From Toxonevra muliebris (taxonomy: Eukaryota; Arthropoda; Insecta; Diptera; Pallopteridae): a stretch of DNA of 64,000 nt. Under the pieces are notes generated by a model, which was given only the letters and a program-made list of their open reading frames with translations, ran no database searches and was not told the origin of the DNA. The DNA is taken from positions 138,216,998 through 138,280,997 of the forward strand of contig OY829326.1 of NCBI GenBank assembly GCA_963691655.1, given 5' to 3'. Every line of letters starts with the position of its first letter. The stretch's first letter is position 1. This document shows positions 38,850-50,368 of the stretch, piece by piece. Both the position numbers and the translations under genes were made by a program.

Positions 38850-41800
38850 TATATGTATTTAAAAAATTTTCTCTGCAATCATCCGCCGATTTCAAAGTTT
38901 TGAAAGCAGGCGAGAGAAGGTTTTATGTTTTTTCTTCCTTCTGAAGAATAATGACTGAAATATAGAGGTGGAGATTTAATCCCAACAATCCCCTTCCTCC
39001 TTGGATCCTAAATAGTCATAAAAGCTGGAAAATTTTCGGATTCGCTACATTTTTCCAGTTAATCCTGATGCACACTATATTTTTTAATATTTGTGTAACA
39101 AAGAAATCGTGCCAGAAATAATTTTAATAAGTGTTAATCTGAATATTTATATAGACGCACATGTTTATTAACTCAAAGGCATTAAGAGTGTTTTCTTCCT
39201 CGAATTGTATGCAATAATTTCTTCCACAAGATAATAAAAAAAAAAAATATCGTAAAATTTTAATGATAATGAAATGTTCGAAGTTCTCCTTCAAGTTAGA
39301 GCAAATATTCTCTGCTTCTGGCAACCATGAAATATTCTATATGCATGTATATTTATTATAATAATAATGCTAAACATCAATTGTCAAAGTTGCTAAAGTA
39401 AAATAAACTAAACTGATACTGGTCCAATGCAGTTTATGTGTTTGTATTGCAATTTTTTTTTCTTTCTTTTTTAATTTATATATATATTTTTTTTTTATAA
39501 TATATATTTTAATATTTTTACACATACGATGACGACGACGCATTGCAGCAGCGTTTTTGCTGCATCAATTTATTAGAGGGTCTTGAAATGCTGAATGAAT
39601 TTTAATGCGAATGCAAAGTGAAATAATTTTTAGTCTTTTAAAACGTTGGAACAAATACGGACGTATGTAAAACTTTTGTTGCCAAATACGACAAAACGAA
39701 AGAAACAAAAATATATACGAAAAAGTTAAAGAAATACGTGATATTGCGGTTTTACTATATTTAAAGAGATACATACTCACGCGCATATAACTTTATTAAT
39801 TCCACTTGAGATTTCTTAAAAAAAGAATTATAAATTTTTTTGTTTTGATTAAATTGCAGTAAATATTTTTGATTTTATAAAATTTGATATTATGTCGCAA
39901 TGGAATATAAAAAAAATTTTATTTTTAATATGTTGCCGCTTGACAGCGTCCAGTAAGTGCCATAGCGATAGAAGAAAAATATGAAATCTAAAAAATCAAT
40001 TATAAAATAAAAACATTAAAATACAAAATAAAACAGAAAACGAATAATCATTTCAATTGATAGAAAAGAACTGGTAGTTATATATAATACATTGCCGCGA
40101 AATGTATCAAAACGCTGATAACGAACGGTATTTCTTTTTTTTTTTAAATTATTTTTAAAACCTACATACATACATACTTACACATGTACATCAATCTCGT
40201 TTCATAAACAAAAAAAAAAACGGAAGTAAATTTCCATACATTTCTATAAGTGTGTAGTTAACATGTTCAGCTATTTTAAATATTGTTTTTAAGCTCCTAA
40301 GTGCATTTCTTGAGTTATTAATCTGGTACACCTTTTGACATTTGCCCACAACTTCCACTGCAGGCCGCATTTCGCGTAAATACAATATATCGTTGGAGAG
40401 ATCTCGCAAATTTCAATGTTTTTGTTGAACAATAGAAAGTTATTGGATCAGCAGTTTAGGCGTTACGGGCAATTGAAAAAAAAGAAGAAATTGTAATCAA
40501 GGTTGGAACAGGCAGTCTTGGTCGGAACACTATAAAAAAATCGATGAGATATAGTGGAAAATTATTGAGATGACCTGCAAATTAAAAAAAAAAAAAGCTA
40601 AAATACACTTGAGAATGGCAAAAGAAAATCTGAAATTAAAATAAAAAGCCATCTGTAAGAATTTTGAAATTTGTTCGCTTATTTCGCGAAGTGGGTCTGA
40701 AAAGCCAAAAAAAAAAACCATTAAAAATCGCCAAAAATCATTAATATTTACTCCGACGTCGAAAAATAAATTACTGATATCAAATCACATCATAATCGAA
40801 AAATTTCGGGTATTCCGATCTTGACTTTACGCGCCATTTGGCATCCCATCACGCGTAAGGAGAACACCAAAACACGCTCCAAACGTTCAAATTATCCTTC
40901 AACGGCTAATTTATGCATTTTGTTGGGCACTGTGAATTAGTTTTCTTTTGATATTTGAACACTCGGTTCAAAAGTAAAAATGTTGCTACTTCCCTGCACT
41001 AATGTAATTCCAATCAAGAAAAACCGGACTGTGCAAAACTTCAGCTCCATCGGACAACTTCTAGGTGACCCTCAAACGCCTTGAAGTTGAAACATAGTAT
41101 GCGCAACTATTAACTCCGTTCAAAAGCTGTATAGTCTTCCCTATCTTAACCATTTTCTTGTTTCTTCTTAGAGAAATTTATTTGGACACTTCCACGAAAT
41201 TGTGTGAAAACCTTCTGAACCAAATTTTTTAAAAGTAAATTCACACAATTTCTGAAACAACAAGAAAAATATAATCGCCCACAACTTCTATATTAGTCCA
41301 GTCGGTAGAGTAAAAAATTCACCAAAAGTTCATAATAATTCTTATCTGAGATTTTTCTTCATTGATCTTTCTCAATTGTTAGTGGAATAACCAAAAAAAA
41401 TCAGTTCTGAGGTTGCAGAGGAACCCCCCTTTCCCCACTTTGGTGAAAAAGCCTATTTTTTTAACTAATAACTGGTTAACTGTTGGAGATATCAAAAAAT
41501 TGGTTACCACGAAAAGAAAGCTTGAGTAATTTCCTAAAAAAAGGTATCGAATCATTTTTTCGTATATGTCATAGTTTTCGTGATATTCAATATTTAAGAA
41601 ATTGTAAAATTTGTACTTTGGATGCACTGTGGATGCGCGCGCATCTTTGTTTATTTGAATTTTTACGCGCGAAGCCTATAGGAAATTAATCGAAGACCAA
41701 ACAAGCTAGGAAGAAAAATCAAAATGGGGATAAAATGTGCAACATTCTCTATAATTTTCATTGATTACGGATACTTAACTTTTAGTATATAAACATAGAA

Positions 41801-44160
41801 ATATAGTATAGTTGCCTGTTGGTTTTTGCTACTTTAACTATTTGCACCACTATATGTTATAAATGAATCTATACATTTATTAGTGTAACTACAATTTTAT
41901 TCCAGAAGATCCAGAAATGCTACGATATCTACGATATATATCAATTTAAAGAGCTTGACGAGTAGGTTAGCCAAAAATTATCAGAATTAAAATCGGTTAA
42001 GGCAACTCCAAAATATTAGCATCGGAATTTTTTCAAAATTCACTCATTGAACAAAGCATTGAATTCATCGTTGTAAAAATCATTGCTTAAGCGGGAGTAA
42101 ATAATAAATAAGAGAAAGAGAGAAGACATGAGTAACGGCATCTCTCAGAATTATCTAACGAACAACAAAAAAAACACCAACGAGTAGTTTGGTTCTCTTT
42201 TGATATTTGCTTTTCATAAAGAGATTTCTTCCGCAAAAAACTAGTTATCTTTTATTTCAAGACATTATTTCTGAAAATGCTGAAAAAGTTAGAAATAACA
42301 ACATTCACATTTTGCAATTTTATCAGAATATTAAAATTAGCTAAATTTCGGCTAATTTTTTATTGTGGAATGAAATTCACTCTCGTGTATTCGCGCTATA
42401 AAAGAGAATTTAGTAGCAGTTGGGTATTTTTTTCGGTCTTCGGCAACGATTTGTGAATCAAATTGTTTCTCAACTTAATTTTTTGCGAAAATGTTATTGT
42501 ATTCCGGAATGAGTTTTACATGCTTTTCTGCAACGTCATCGGCAACAACTTTCTTCTCAAGTTTTTCCATTCTATTTTTGTAACTTGGATCATCTTTCCA
42601 TGTTGAAAGAAAATTTTTGTACCAGGATTTACAAAAGACGTAAACTCGATGTTTATAAACGATGAAAAATGATTTTTTTTGTAGCCTGCTTCCAATATAA
42701 TTTAAGCTTAATTTGTTTTAACCGCTGTTGGAGAATTTTCATCAAATAATGATAGAGTCACAGTTTGGGGAGCTAAGTACTCGAGGTGGGTGAAAAATTT
42801 GTCCGTAGCAACTTTCTGATTTCTCAATCAATATCCTGATAATTTAACAATTGACGCATGAACAAAAACTAATGATAAGGTGCTTTAATTCTAATGGCTA
42901 ATCATCTCGATGTTGTTTCTTCATGGAAAGGTGTTGTTCAAGACAACCAAGAAAAAAAAATGTATTTATCTGAAAAAATGACTTTCTAGACGACATAGTA
43001 CCATTTCGTGGTCGATGAGTGCCGCCTCACAGTTGTCCGATTGAGCTCAAATTTTGCACAGATTGTTTATTTATTGATTGAAACAAGATAGGGGTCTGGG
43101 AGCTAAACTTTTAGAAAGTTGAAAAATAAGGGCCACCCTAGTGTATACTGTTCGGACTCTAAACATTAAGTTTTCTGTTATCGCGAGAAATAATTTTGCA
43201 TATACCCATAGATGGCGCTAGTATGAAAAATTTTTGGAAAAAACAAGGTGTTCTTGCCTATACAGTGTTCCAATCTAAACGACACTCCCCTACTCCTATC
43301 AAAAGATAACTTTACAACCTCATTGATAATACTATGGAGTTCGTTTATGAAAATCATCGTTATCTCATTTTCTTAATTATTATTTAAGCAAATTGAACCA
43401 CTACTAAAACGCCATCTGACGGTGCATTCCAATCAAAAACATATATCGCACAGTGTTATGGAATTATGCCGGTCGATTTAAATGTTTAAGGCATTGGAAA
43501 CAAACTTCCAGGTTCTAAAATCAAAAGCATCCTTACCAGAATTAGCACAACATTTTTTACGTCAATATCAGGGAGTTTCCTTAAAAGGGTCAACAAAGAA
43601 TACAACAATAAGCTACTTAAAACATTTTACTTTAGAACTCGCCCAATAACTTAAGCCACTCTAAATGATTCGAAGCACTTCTATGTTATAGAATCATATG
43701 GAAAAATAAAAAATTTTTATTGCAATTTTTTTTGGCACAGTCTACAAAAGTATTGAAAAGTTGTTAAAACCGGGTTTAGACCTAAATAGAATCTAATAGC
43801 TACAGGGTTAAGAGACTTATGGCTTCATAAAACTAGTAACCCGGTAAACATAATCGACGCCTATGCTGATGGCTCCTAAATTTGATGGTGTAAAGTTCTT
43901 TGTATCTTTAGCAATAATAGAAATAAAGTATTCAAGTAAATATAAATACATAGCTTCTGAAATTCTCACCGATACAAAGCTGTGTGATAAGAAAAATTTC
44001 AATGACACCTCATCTGGTTCAATCAACTACTAGTACTTTAAAACTGGAAATAGTATCGGGGTTGCTTGGGGTTTTCATTGTTTGTTATTTGTATTTGTAT
44101 AATATTATTCTGAAATACTTATGAAAATACTAATTCACTTTTTTTTTCTATTTCTTTCAG
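38850..44160. other. Non-coding interval
   Basis: This contains Helitron-like copy C (41868-42244) and stretches of decayed repeat DNA, for example related GGGAGCTAA...GTTGAAAAA segments near 42760 and 43090. I see no supported exon before the acceptor at 44160. Confidence 0.3.
41868..42244 (+). mobile_element. Helitron-like non-autonomous element, copy C (ends at an internal CTAG)
   Basis: The 5' end (TCTATACATTTATTAGTGTA after an A) and body match copies A and D. Its 3' end stops at AAAAAACTAG followed by T. In copy A the same CTAG occurs internally, just before the terminal hairpin, which copy C lacks. The copy therefore seems to have terminated at an earlier CTAG. Confidence 0.6.
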
Positions 44161-44227
44161 GTATGCAATTTATTTTCAATATATCAGCGGAATCTCTTAT
44201 CATTGAAATTTTAAATTCAGTAAAGAG
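44161..44227 (+). CDS. Possible alternative start exon (21 codons plus 2 nt from ATG 44163)
   Basis: A strong polypyrimidine tract ends TTTCTTTCAG at 44160, and a donor AAAGAG|GTAACA lies at 44228. An ATG at 44163 opens 21 codons (MQFIFNISAESLIIEILNSV and K) and leaves AG in phase 2, the same ending as the other exons of the large gene. Reading in from a phase-2 upstream exon would hit a stop, so if real it would be the first coding part after a non-coding leader exon. The peptide is not recognisable and the donor is mediocre, so this may be chance. Confidence 0.3.
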
Positions 44228-44619
44228 GTAACAAAATAGAAATAATCTATATATTAATAGTTTGAAATGAGCTAAAAATTAATTATTATTATTATTATTT
44301 AATTTCAATTAAAATATAAATACTGCAATATTTTACATGATTAAACGAAGAGCAATAATCTATAGTTAGCAATAATTTTCACTAACAAAAACGCGTAATT
44401 CACAATTGCGCATTTGAAAGTCAATTTTCATTATATTGGATCCCCCATAAATAATGCTGTTTTATACGTAACGACAATAAAAATCTGTTTAAGTTCAATC
44501 CAAAATATATTTTTCAGAGCAAATGACAACTTGTTCCCATCTAAATTTTCAATTCCACCGCTATCGAATTCTTTAGATTTCTGGAACAAAAAACCAATGT
44601 AGCTCTGTACGTTAAGATG

Positions 44620-45150
44620 TTTCTACAAGCTTTGGAAAAGGTGGTAATCAGATAGTGCCAAGTCAAGAGAATACTGTGGATGAGCTATAATTTCCCATTC
44701 ACGTTCTCACAATATGAGGAGTATCTGTCGCGCTGCGTGAGGACGAACATTGTCGTGATGAAAGAATACATCTCTTCTATTGTCCAGTGCTGGGATTTTT
44801 TCTCAGTATCCTGCTTTAGCCGTGTCAATTGTTCACAATACCACTCATTGTTGATTGTTTGATTTTTAGGAAACAGTTCATAGTGGATACTTCCTTCCAT
44901 ATCCTACCAAACATAAAACATAACCTTTTCAGGATAGAGACTGGCTTTTAGAGCTGCTGATGCAGTCTGATCTTTATCAGCCTACTGTCGAAAGACGGTG
45001 ACGATAAACGGTTGAATGAGTTGAATGGAATTGTTCACTTAATTCTTCAATAGTTAGCCTTCACCATAAGCTATTCATATTTTCCTTATTGCATCTGTTT
45101 CACTAAGGCAGGTCATCTCATCAAAGCTTGGATTCGTCTTTTTTGTCATC
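44620..45150 (-). pseudogene. Fossil mariner (DD34D) transposase
   Basis: Reading the minus strand, recognisable pieces appear in mariner order. These are an N-terminal remnant (ETDAIRKI), the segment GSIHYELFPKNQTINNEWYC, then FHHDNVRPHAARQ and AHPQYSLDLALSDYHLFQSL. The spacing from the second to third catalytic Asp is 34 residues. At least one frameshift separates the YELF block from the HDN block, and a stop lies between HDN and SDY, with more stops upstream. No terminal repeats were identified. Confidence 0.75.
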
Positions 45151-45959
45151 CATCGAATTTTTTTTTCGGATTTCTGGCAGTACGATGATATTTCTAATAT
45201 TTTTAATGATATTTATGTCAGTGGCTTAGTAACTCTGTTTCCCATGAGGGGGAAATTTAATTAATATAAAATTACTGTTTTAGAGAAAAAAATCATGAGT
45301 CAGGTTTTATATTGTTGGCTGATCATGCTAGATAATAAGGTTTGAGAACCTACTAAACAACAAAGCTTCTGTGATTAAATTAAACTGATAAAGTCTGTTT
45401 GATCATTGACTTTATTTAAGTTCATTTTCGAGGTTAAGGTTTTCCAGTAGTGTAAAGTAAAACGAACTCAGGTTCGGGATAAACATTGTTATAGTACATT
45501 GCTAAAAAGTATTTATTTATTTTTATCTATATTATTCATAGAGGTCTTCAGTAATCCATTTGTAGTGTCGAAATCGTCCAGTATCTAGTAGTAAGTCATT
45601 CGACTGTGTTCGCTGACTCCGAAAACATTTTTCTTTTATCTGTCTTATTCGAATATGGTATATCGAGAGTGAAGCACGTTCTAATGCTGAAGTGATACTC
45701 ACATAATTTTTAAATGTTTAGTATTAAAAAGAGCTGAAAATATACAACATGCATACCCATATATTTCAATACCGGTATGGTTTTAATTCTAATCACAAAA
45801 TCACCATCAGCATCATTTTAATATTGCCACCTCTGCTCTTTTGTACTCTTGTACTCTTGGTACCTCATGTAGTGAACAACACTTGTACTGAAGAAGTTGC
45901 ACTGAGATGCTTAAATTTTTATATGCTCACTTTTTTCGGAACATGTTTTGCTACTTTAC

Positions 45960-46118
45960 TCTTCGTTTCCACGAGAAATAATTGATTGCATGAAATTTAA
46001 AATTTGTTGCTGTTTTCCCGAATGAAATACAAAAATGTTGTTTTTTGTTTCTTCATTTTATATGAAAAACAACAACAAATTTTGAATTTCATGCAATGAA
46101 TAATTGCTCGTGAAGTCG
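45960..46118. repeat. Fold-back (hairpin) element, copy 2
   Basis: This shares arms with the element at 740-902: TTTCCACGAGAAATAATTGA on the left, and GAATTTCATGCAATGAATAA then TTGCTCGTGAAG on the right. It has a similar central AAACAACAACAAA/TTTGTTGTTG pairing. The second copy confirms this is a repeat family and not a chance hairpin. Confidence 0.7.
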
Positions 46119-46294
46119 ATGATGTAAGGCAGATTCACCAACCACTATCTTTTCTTTTTTTTAATATGAAGTTTTTGGCTCTCGGTCGGCGAATTCGCCT
46201 TTGCTCGTTGATACTCGAAAAACAACCGTTCACTTCACTACTTACGCTCTGAGAGGGAGAGTAAATATGTGATCATGGTGAAATCACGACGTAG

Positions 46295-46544
46295 AAGGTG
46301 ATAGCAAGATTACAACAATTTCAACTTGGCAAAAACTACACATCTTTGTTGTTGCGTCAGATTTCATAAAATGTCAAAATCAGCTGTACAATAAAATAAT
46401 AACAACACATTTTTGTTGTTGCGGGCATAATGGCGGCGTGAAGAGAATGTAAAAATGGAGAGCAATCGTAAACAAACAATCAAAAGTAAACAATAATATT
46501 GACCACGAAGAAAGAAGAAGAATGAGATGCTGGTAACTTCACCT
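46295..46544. repeat. Short dispersed repeat, copy 2
   Basis: The ends AAGGTGATAGCAAGATTACA and GCTGGTAACTTCACCT match those of 15793-15895. The interior is about 150 nt longer and carries TTGTTGTTGCG repeated at about 46346 and 46415. There is no coding capacity. Confidence 0.4.
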
Positions 46545-46644
46545 GGTATAAATTCAGCTTGTATGTAAAATACTCGAAGGCGAACTTCACCACATATGCA
46601 GCGAAAAGTTATTCGATTCAGCCTCCCAATTCATTTTGTATTAA

Positions 46645-46826
46645 CCCATTAAGTCCGAGAGCGAACCTGTTGAAAAACAAAAAAGAATCGCACGTCTTTA
46701 TCATCAGAAATTTAAACAGCAAATGATATTATCGAATTTTTTTATTTTTTGTAAAGTTTCTTTTTAAAATACCAGTTAAAATATACTTCTTTTTTGTGCA
46801 TATACGCATCATTAGAACTTAATGGG
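46645..46826. mobile_element. piggyBac-type MITE with TTAA target duplication
   Basis: TTAA (46641-46644) precedes CCCATTAAGTCC and ACTTAATGGG precedes TTAA (46827-46830). Ends starting with CCC inside a duplicated TTAA are the signature of the piggyBac superfamily. At 182 bp it has no transposase and would need one supplied in trans. Confidence 0.75.
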
Positions 46827-48003
46827 TTAAAGAGAAGACTATGAAAAGTCATTCACTATGCCAAATTCAATCAAATTTGCCAGCATGTTGGCAAATTTAA
46901 CATAGGAAATTCTCTCTTTCTCTCTCTTTGACAGGGAATATGACATAGGGAAAACCAAGTATAACCTTCCAAGTGATAATAATTAATATTATAATTAGAA
47001 TGCAGACAATTGTGTAATTTTAATATTGGTATATGGCATCTAATAACTTGCTTAAATATACGTAGTTATACCGGTTTAAAGTGGTTCTCTTCTATTAATA
47101 GTATGAATTAAATTGTATTTGTATATAACTTCATCCCTCATTAATCTAATATACAGAAGTAATTAATAACTAGTAGTAGTAGTTAACACCTCAAATTAAA
47201 CCCCAGAATACTACGCAAATCTGTTATTTGTTGTGATTATTATTATTGTGATTGTTATTACCCACGATGAAATTGTTGTTGATATTAAAATATACTTACT
47301 AAAAAAAAAATACATAAGATTAAATATAATTGAAATACTGTAAATAAACAAACTGAAAACAATTTAAGAGAAATAGAAAAAAGTTTAATCCAAACATTCG
47401 TAAAATTATTGTCGCCGCCATAGAGTCTAAAGTTTAAAGTGCAATAATAAATACTAAAAAAATACAAGTTTCAATAGTTTTTATTTTCTGTTAATGCTAA
47501 CACCTCTAGGCTCTCGAAAATACAAAACAACATTAGTGCATTTTATTATTAATTTCATTTTAACCTTCTTCATTCTTCAAATACTTTTTATTTTCTTTTT
47601 ACTTTTTTTTTCAAAATTATGATATCGCCAAGTGCTATCTTCAAGTACGAAAGTATTTTAACATTATGAATGGTCATAAAATAATTACTTTAATGTTTTT
47701 ATTTTTGTTTTCGTTTTTATTGTCGAAATTAGTAGAATTTTTCATTTGTATATATGATACAATAAAAATTTAAATTCTTAAATGTTGTTATTATAATAAT
47801 TTTGTTTTCTCTTTGTCTCTGATTAAAAAAATTTAAATTTACTCTGGAATCAAAACATGTTTTTGTTTATATCGTCGGTTCAGAGGTAAAATTCATTAAG
47901 TAACATTTTTGAAAAATAGAGAAAATGAAATTTTGTAGTTATTTGTTTTCAAAAATTCACTGCATGTTTAAAATAAAGAACACTGACTCAATTAACCCAT
48001 AAC

Positions 48004-48429
48004 ATGACTTCTGAAACAATTTATCTCTATATCCAAATAAGGTGTCTACTTGAGCTTTTAGGTATATCCTTCGTACAATTATTACTTTTTTATATATTCA
48101 AATATTGCCAGCAAATGTCTCTCCTCAGCATATCCTACTGTCAAGATTTTTTGGGCATACCTGATTTATGCTACTATCACGTAGTGGCAGAGAGTCAGTT
48201 CCACGACTTCTACTGGGTAGGATCGATTTATTCAATGCTAAGCAAACATTTCTTGACGAAAGAAGATATGACCATCCTGGCAAGTTTTCAAAAGTTTCAG
48301 GTAAATTTAATGCCAGTCATTGGCGAAGTTGAAGTCTTTAGGATTCGTGTTGACTTGTTTATTTCAATAGCGATTTGTCTACATATATTATTTTACCTCA
48401 ATTCAATATTTGCCTCACTAAAAACGTAA
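48004..48429 (+). other. Unassigned 141-codon open frame
   Basis: The frame begins ATG ACT TCT and ends TAA, and is longer than I expect by chance in DNA this AT-rich. The middle section (about residues 40-99: FLGIPDL, FHDFYWVGS, LTKEDM) looks more protein-like than the hydrophobic ends. A CTCCTCAG acceptor-like site precedes it and a TTTCAG|GTAAAT donor-like site follows. It may be an exon or a decayed piece of a gene or element. I recognise no family. Confidence 0.2.
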
Positions 48430-48866
48430 TTATACACACCAAACCATAATCTCCCACTTTCTTGTCGTATCCCCAATTCATACTTTTTTCTAATAACATA
48501 AATTTATGTGCATATAGCCTTGAATTAATTCCCTTCATGTTTTATTTGTTATACCCCAAAACAAAAACATGTTGCATATGTTCAGAAACAAAAAAAAACG
48601 CCATTTGGAGCCATTTTGACGCGACATTTGTCATGTCAAAGTGCTACCGGAAATTATGCGTTTTCCTAAAATAAAACTAAAAAAAACGTATTTTCAGAAC
48701 ATGCATTTTAATGGGGAGAATAAGCAAAACTAACATGCTAACATTTCAACATAAGTTCAATTACCCTTAACCTCAAGCTAAATATTAAATAAAAACTAAG
48801 CTCCAGCAATATTAAAGCTATTGGAAAACCCTAGAAAGCTAATAAAAATAAATAATAAATTATACG

Positions 48867-48882
48867 CACACACACACACACA
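48867..48882. repeat. (CA)n microsatellite
   Basis: About eight CA dinucleotides follow TATACG. Confidence 0.8.
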
Positions 48883-49568
48883 AATACATAAACATGGAAA
48901 TTAGCATATGCGACGATTTAATTGCATTGGAAAAAGCTTAACTGCAGTCATTAGAACCCCCACTCGTGGTCATTAAAGACCCGACTCCCTCAACATGAAC
49001 CAACCCTTTGAATGATTACCACTTGCTAGCCACAATTACATTTACTTTTATACTCTTTTTCATTCTTTTTCCATGATATACGTATTTTCTAACTAGAAAG
49101 GAAATGCAATTTTCAACGCCAACGGCGTTTTAAACAAACATCATTTAATATATGTAATAAAGAGCCAATACTCATACATACATACATACATATATATGCA
49201 CATAGATAGTTTAATATTGACTGACTTGATGGGCACCTATGTAATGTCAATTGAATGCAATAATACAGACGTAACACTCGTAGTGACTGTAACCATAACG
49301 TGCTGTGCCGTAACTTGTGGTGTATCGCAGGGATTTTTTAATCTAATTATGCACATAGAGAAATCATCGTGGGGGAAGGTAGACACACATATTAACACTA
49401 CTACATATGTAACGGCATGGATAAAATTGAGCTGACATATGAAATTTAGCTAACTAGAAATGTTATTGACTTGTATCAATGCCAAAGTGATGTGATTACT
49501 ATTTGCATTTTATATCAATGCCAATTTACATTGTAGTTTATGCTAAACTATAGAAATTAATTATAAAA

Positions 49569-49972
49569 TCTATACATTTATTAGTGTAACTAAAATTTTA
49601 TTCCAGAAGATCCAGAAGTGCTGCACTATCAAATTATATAAAATTAAAGAGCTTGACGAGTAGGTTAGCCAGTTCCAAAATTTTAGCGTTGGAAGTTTTT
49701 TAAAATTCGCTCATTGAGCAAAGCATTGCACTCATCGTTGTAAAAATCATTGCTTAAGCGGGAGTAAATAACAAATGAGAGAGAGAGAGAGAGAGAAGAC
49801 ATGAGCAACGGCATTTCTCAGAAATATCTAACGAATTATCTGCATACACAAATAACAAAACCAACACAAACGAGTAGTTTGGTTCTCTTTCGATATTTGT
49901 TTTTTCATAAAGAGATTTTTTGAGCAAAAAAAAAAAAAAAATAGCCCCAGTTACTGGGGCCTTACCGACTAG
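49569..49972 (+). mobile_element. Helitron-like non-autonomous element, copy D
   Basis: It starts TCTATACATTTATTAGTGTA after A and ends GGCCTTACCGACTAG before T, with a clean terminal hairpin GCCCCAGTTACTGGGGC. A GAGAGAGA microsatellite and an A-run have expanded inside it relative to the other copies. It is non-coding. Confidence 0.7.
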
Positions 49973-50368
49973 TGTATTCCTATTACAGCTTCTGGGAGAG
50001 AAGTACCTTAGAGCCCGTAGTATTAAAATATTTGGAAACATTATTATTATTATTGCTGGGAGATCCACTGCGACCTATAAGATCTATTGTGCCCCTTAAT
50101 GGACTCACAGTACTTCCATTAGTTCAACTTCCAATAAAAATTTTAGTATTGATCTTACTTCTATGGAATACAGATTGACGTCTAGAACTTGATACTGGCC
50201 ATCAGCACATTGATTCGTTACATAGAAAAAATTCAAAAAATTCATAGTGTCAAACCCAAACGTATTTGGTGTCATTTCAAAGGTAATAATCTCACCAAGA
50301 AAAACCACAAAAAAATCTTGGCCAAAAAATAATTTGTGTGGGTCCAAGAGAGCAACTCAAAGTAAATA

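Noticed and set aside
49160..49200. CATA tandem repeats and other short regular repeats as a CRISPR array
   Set aside because: Plain microsatellites without spacers, in what is clearly eukaryotic DNA.
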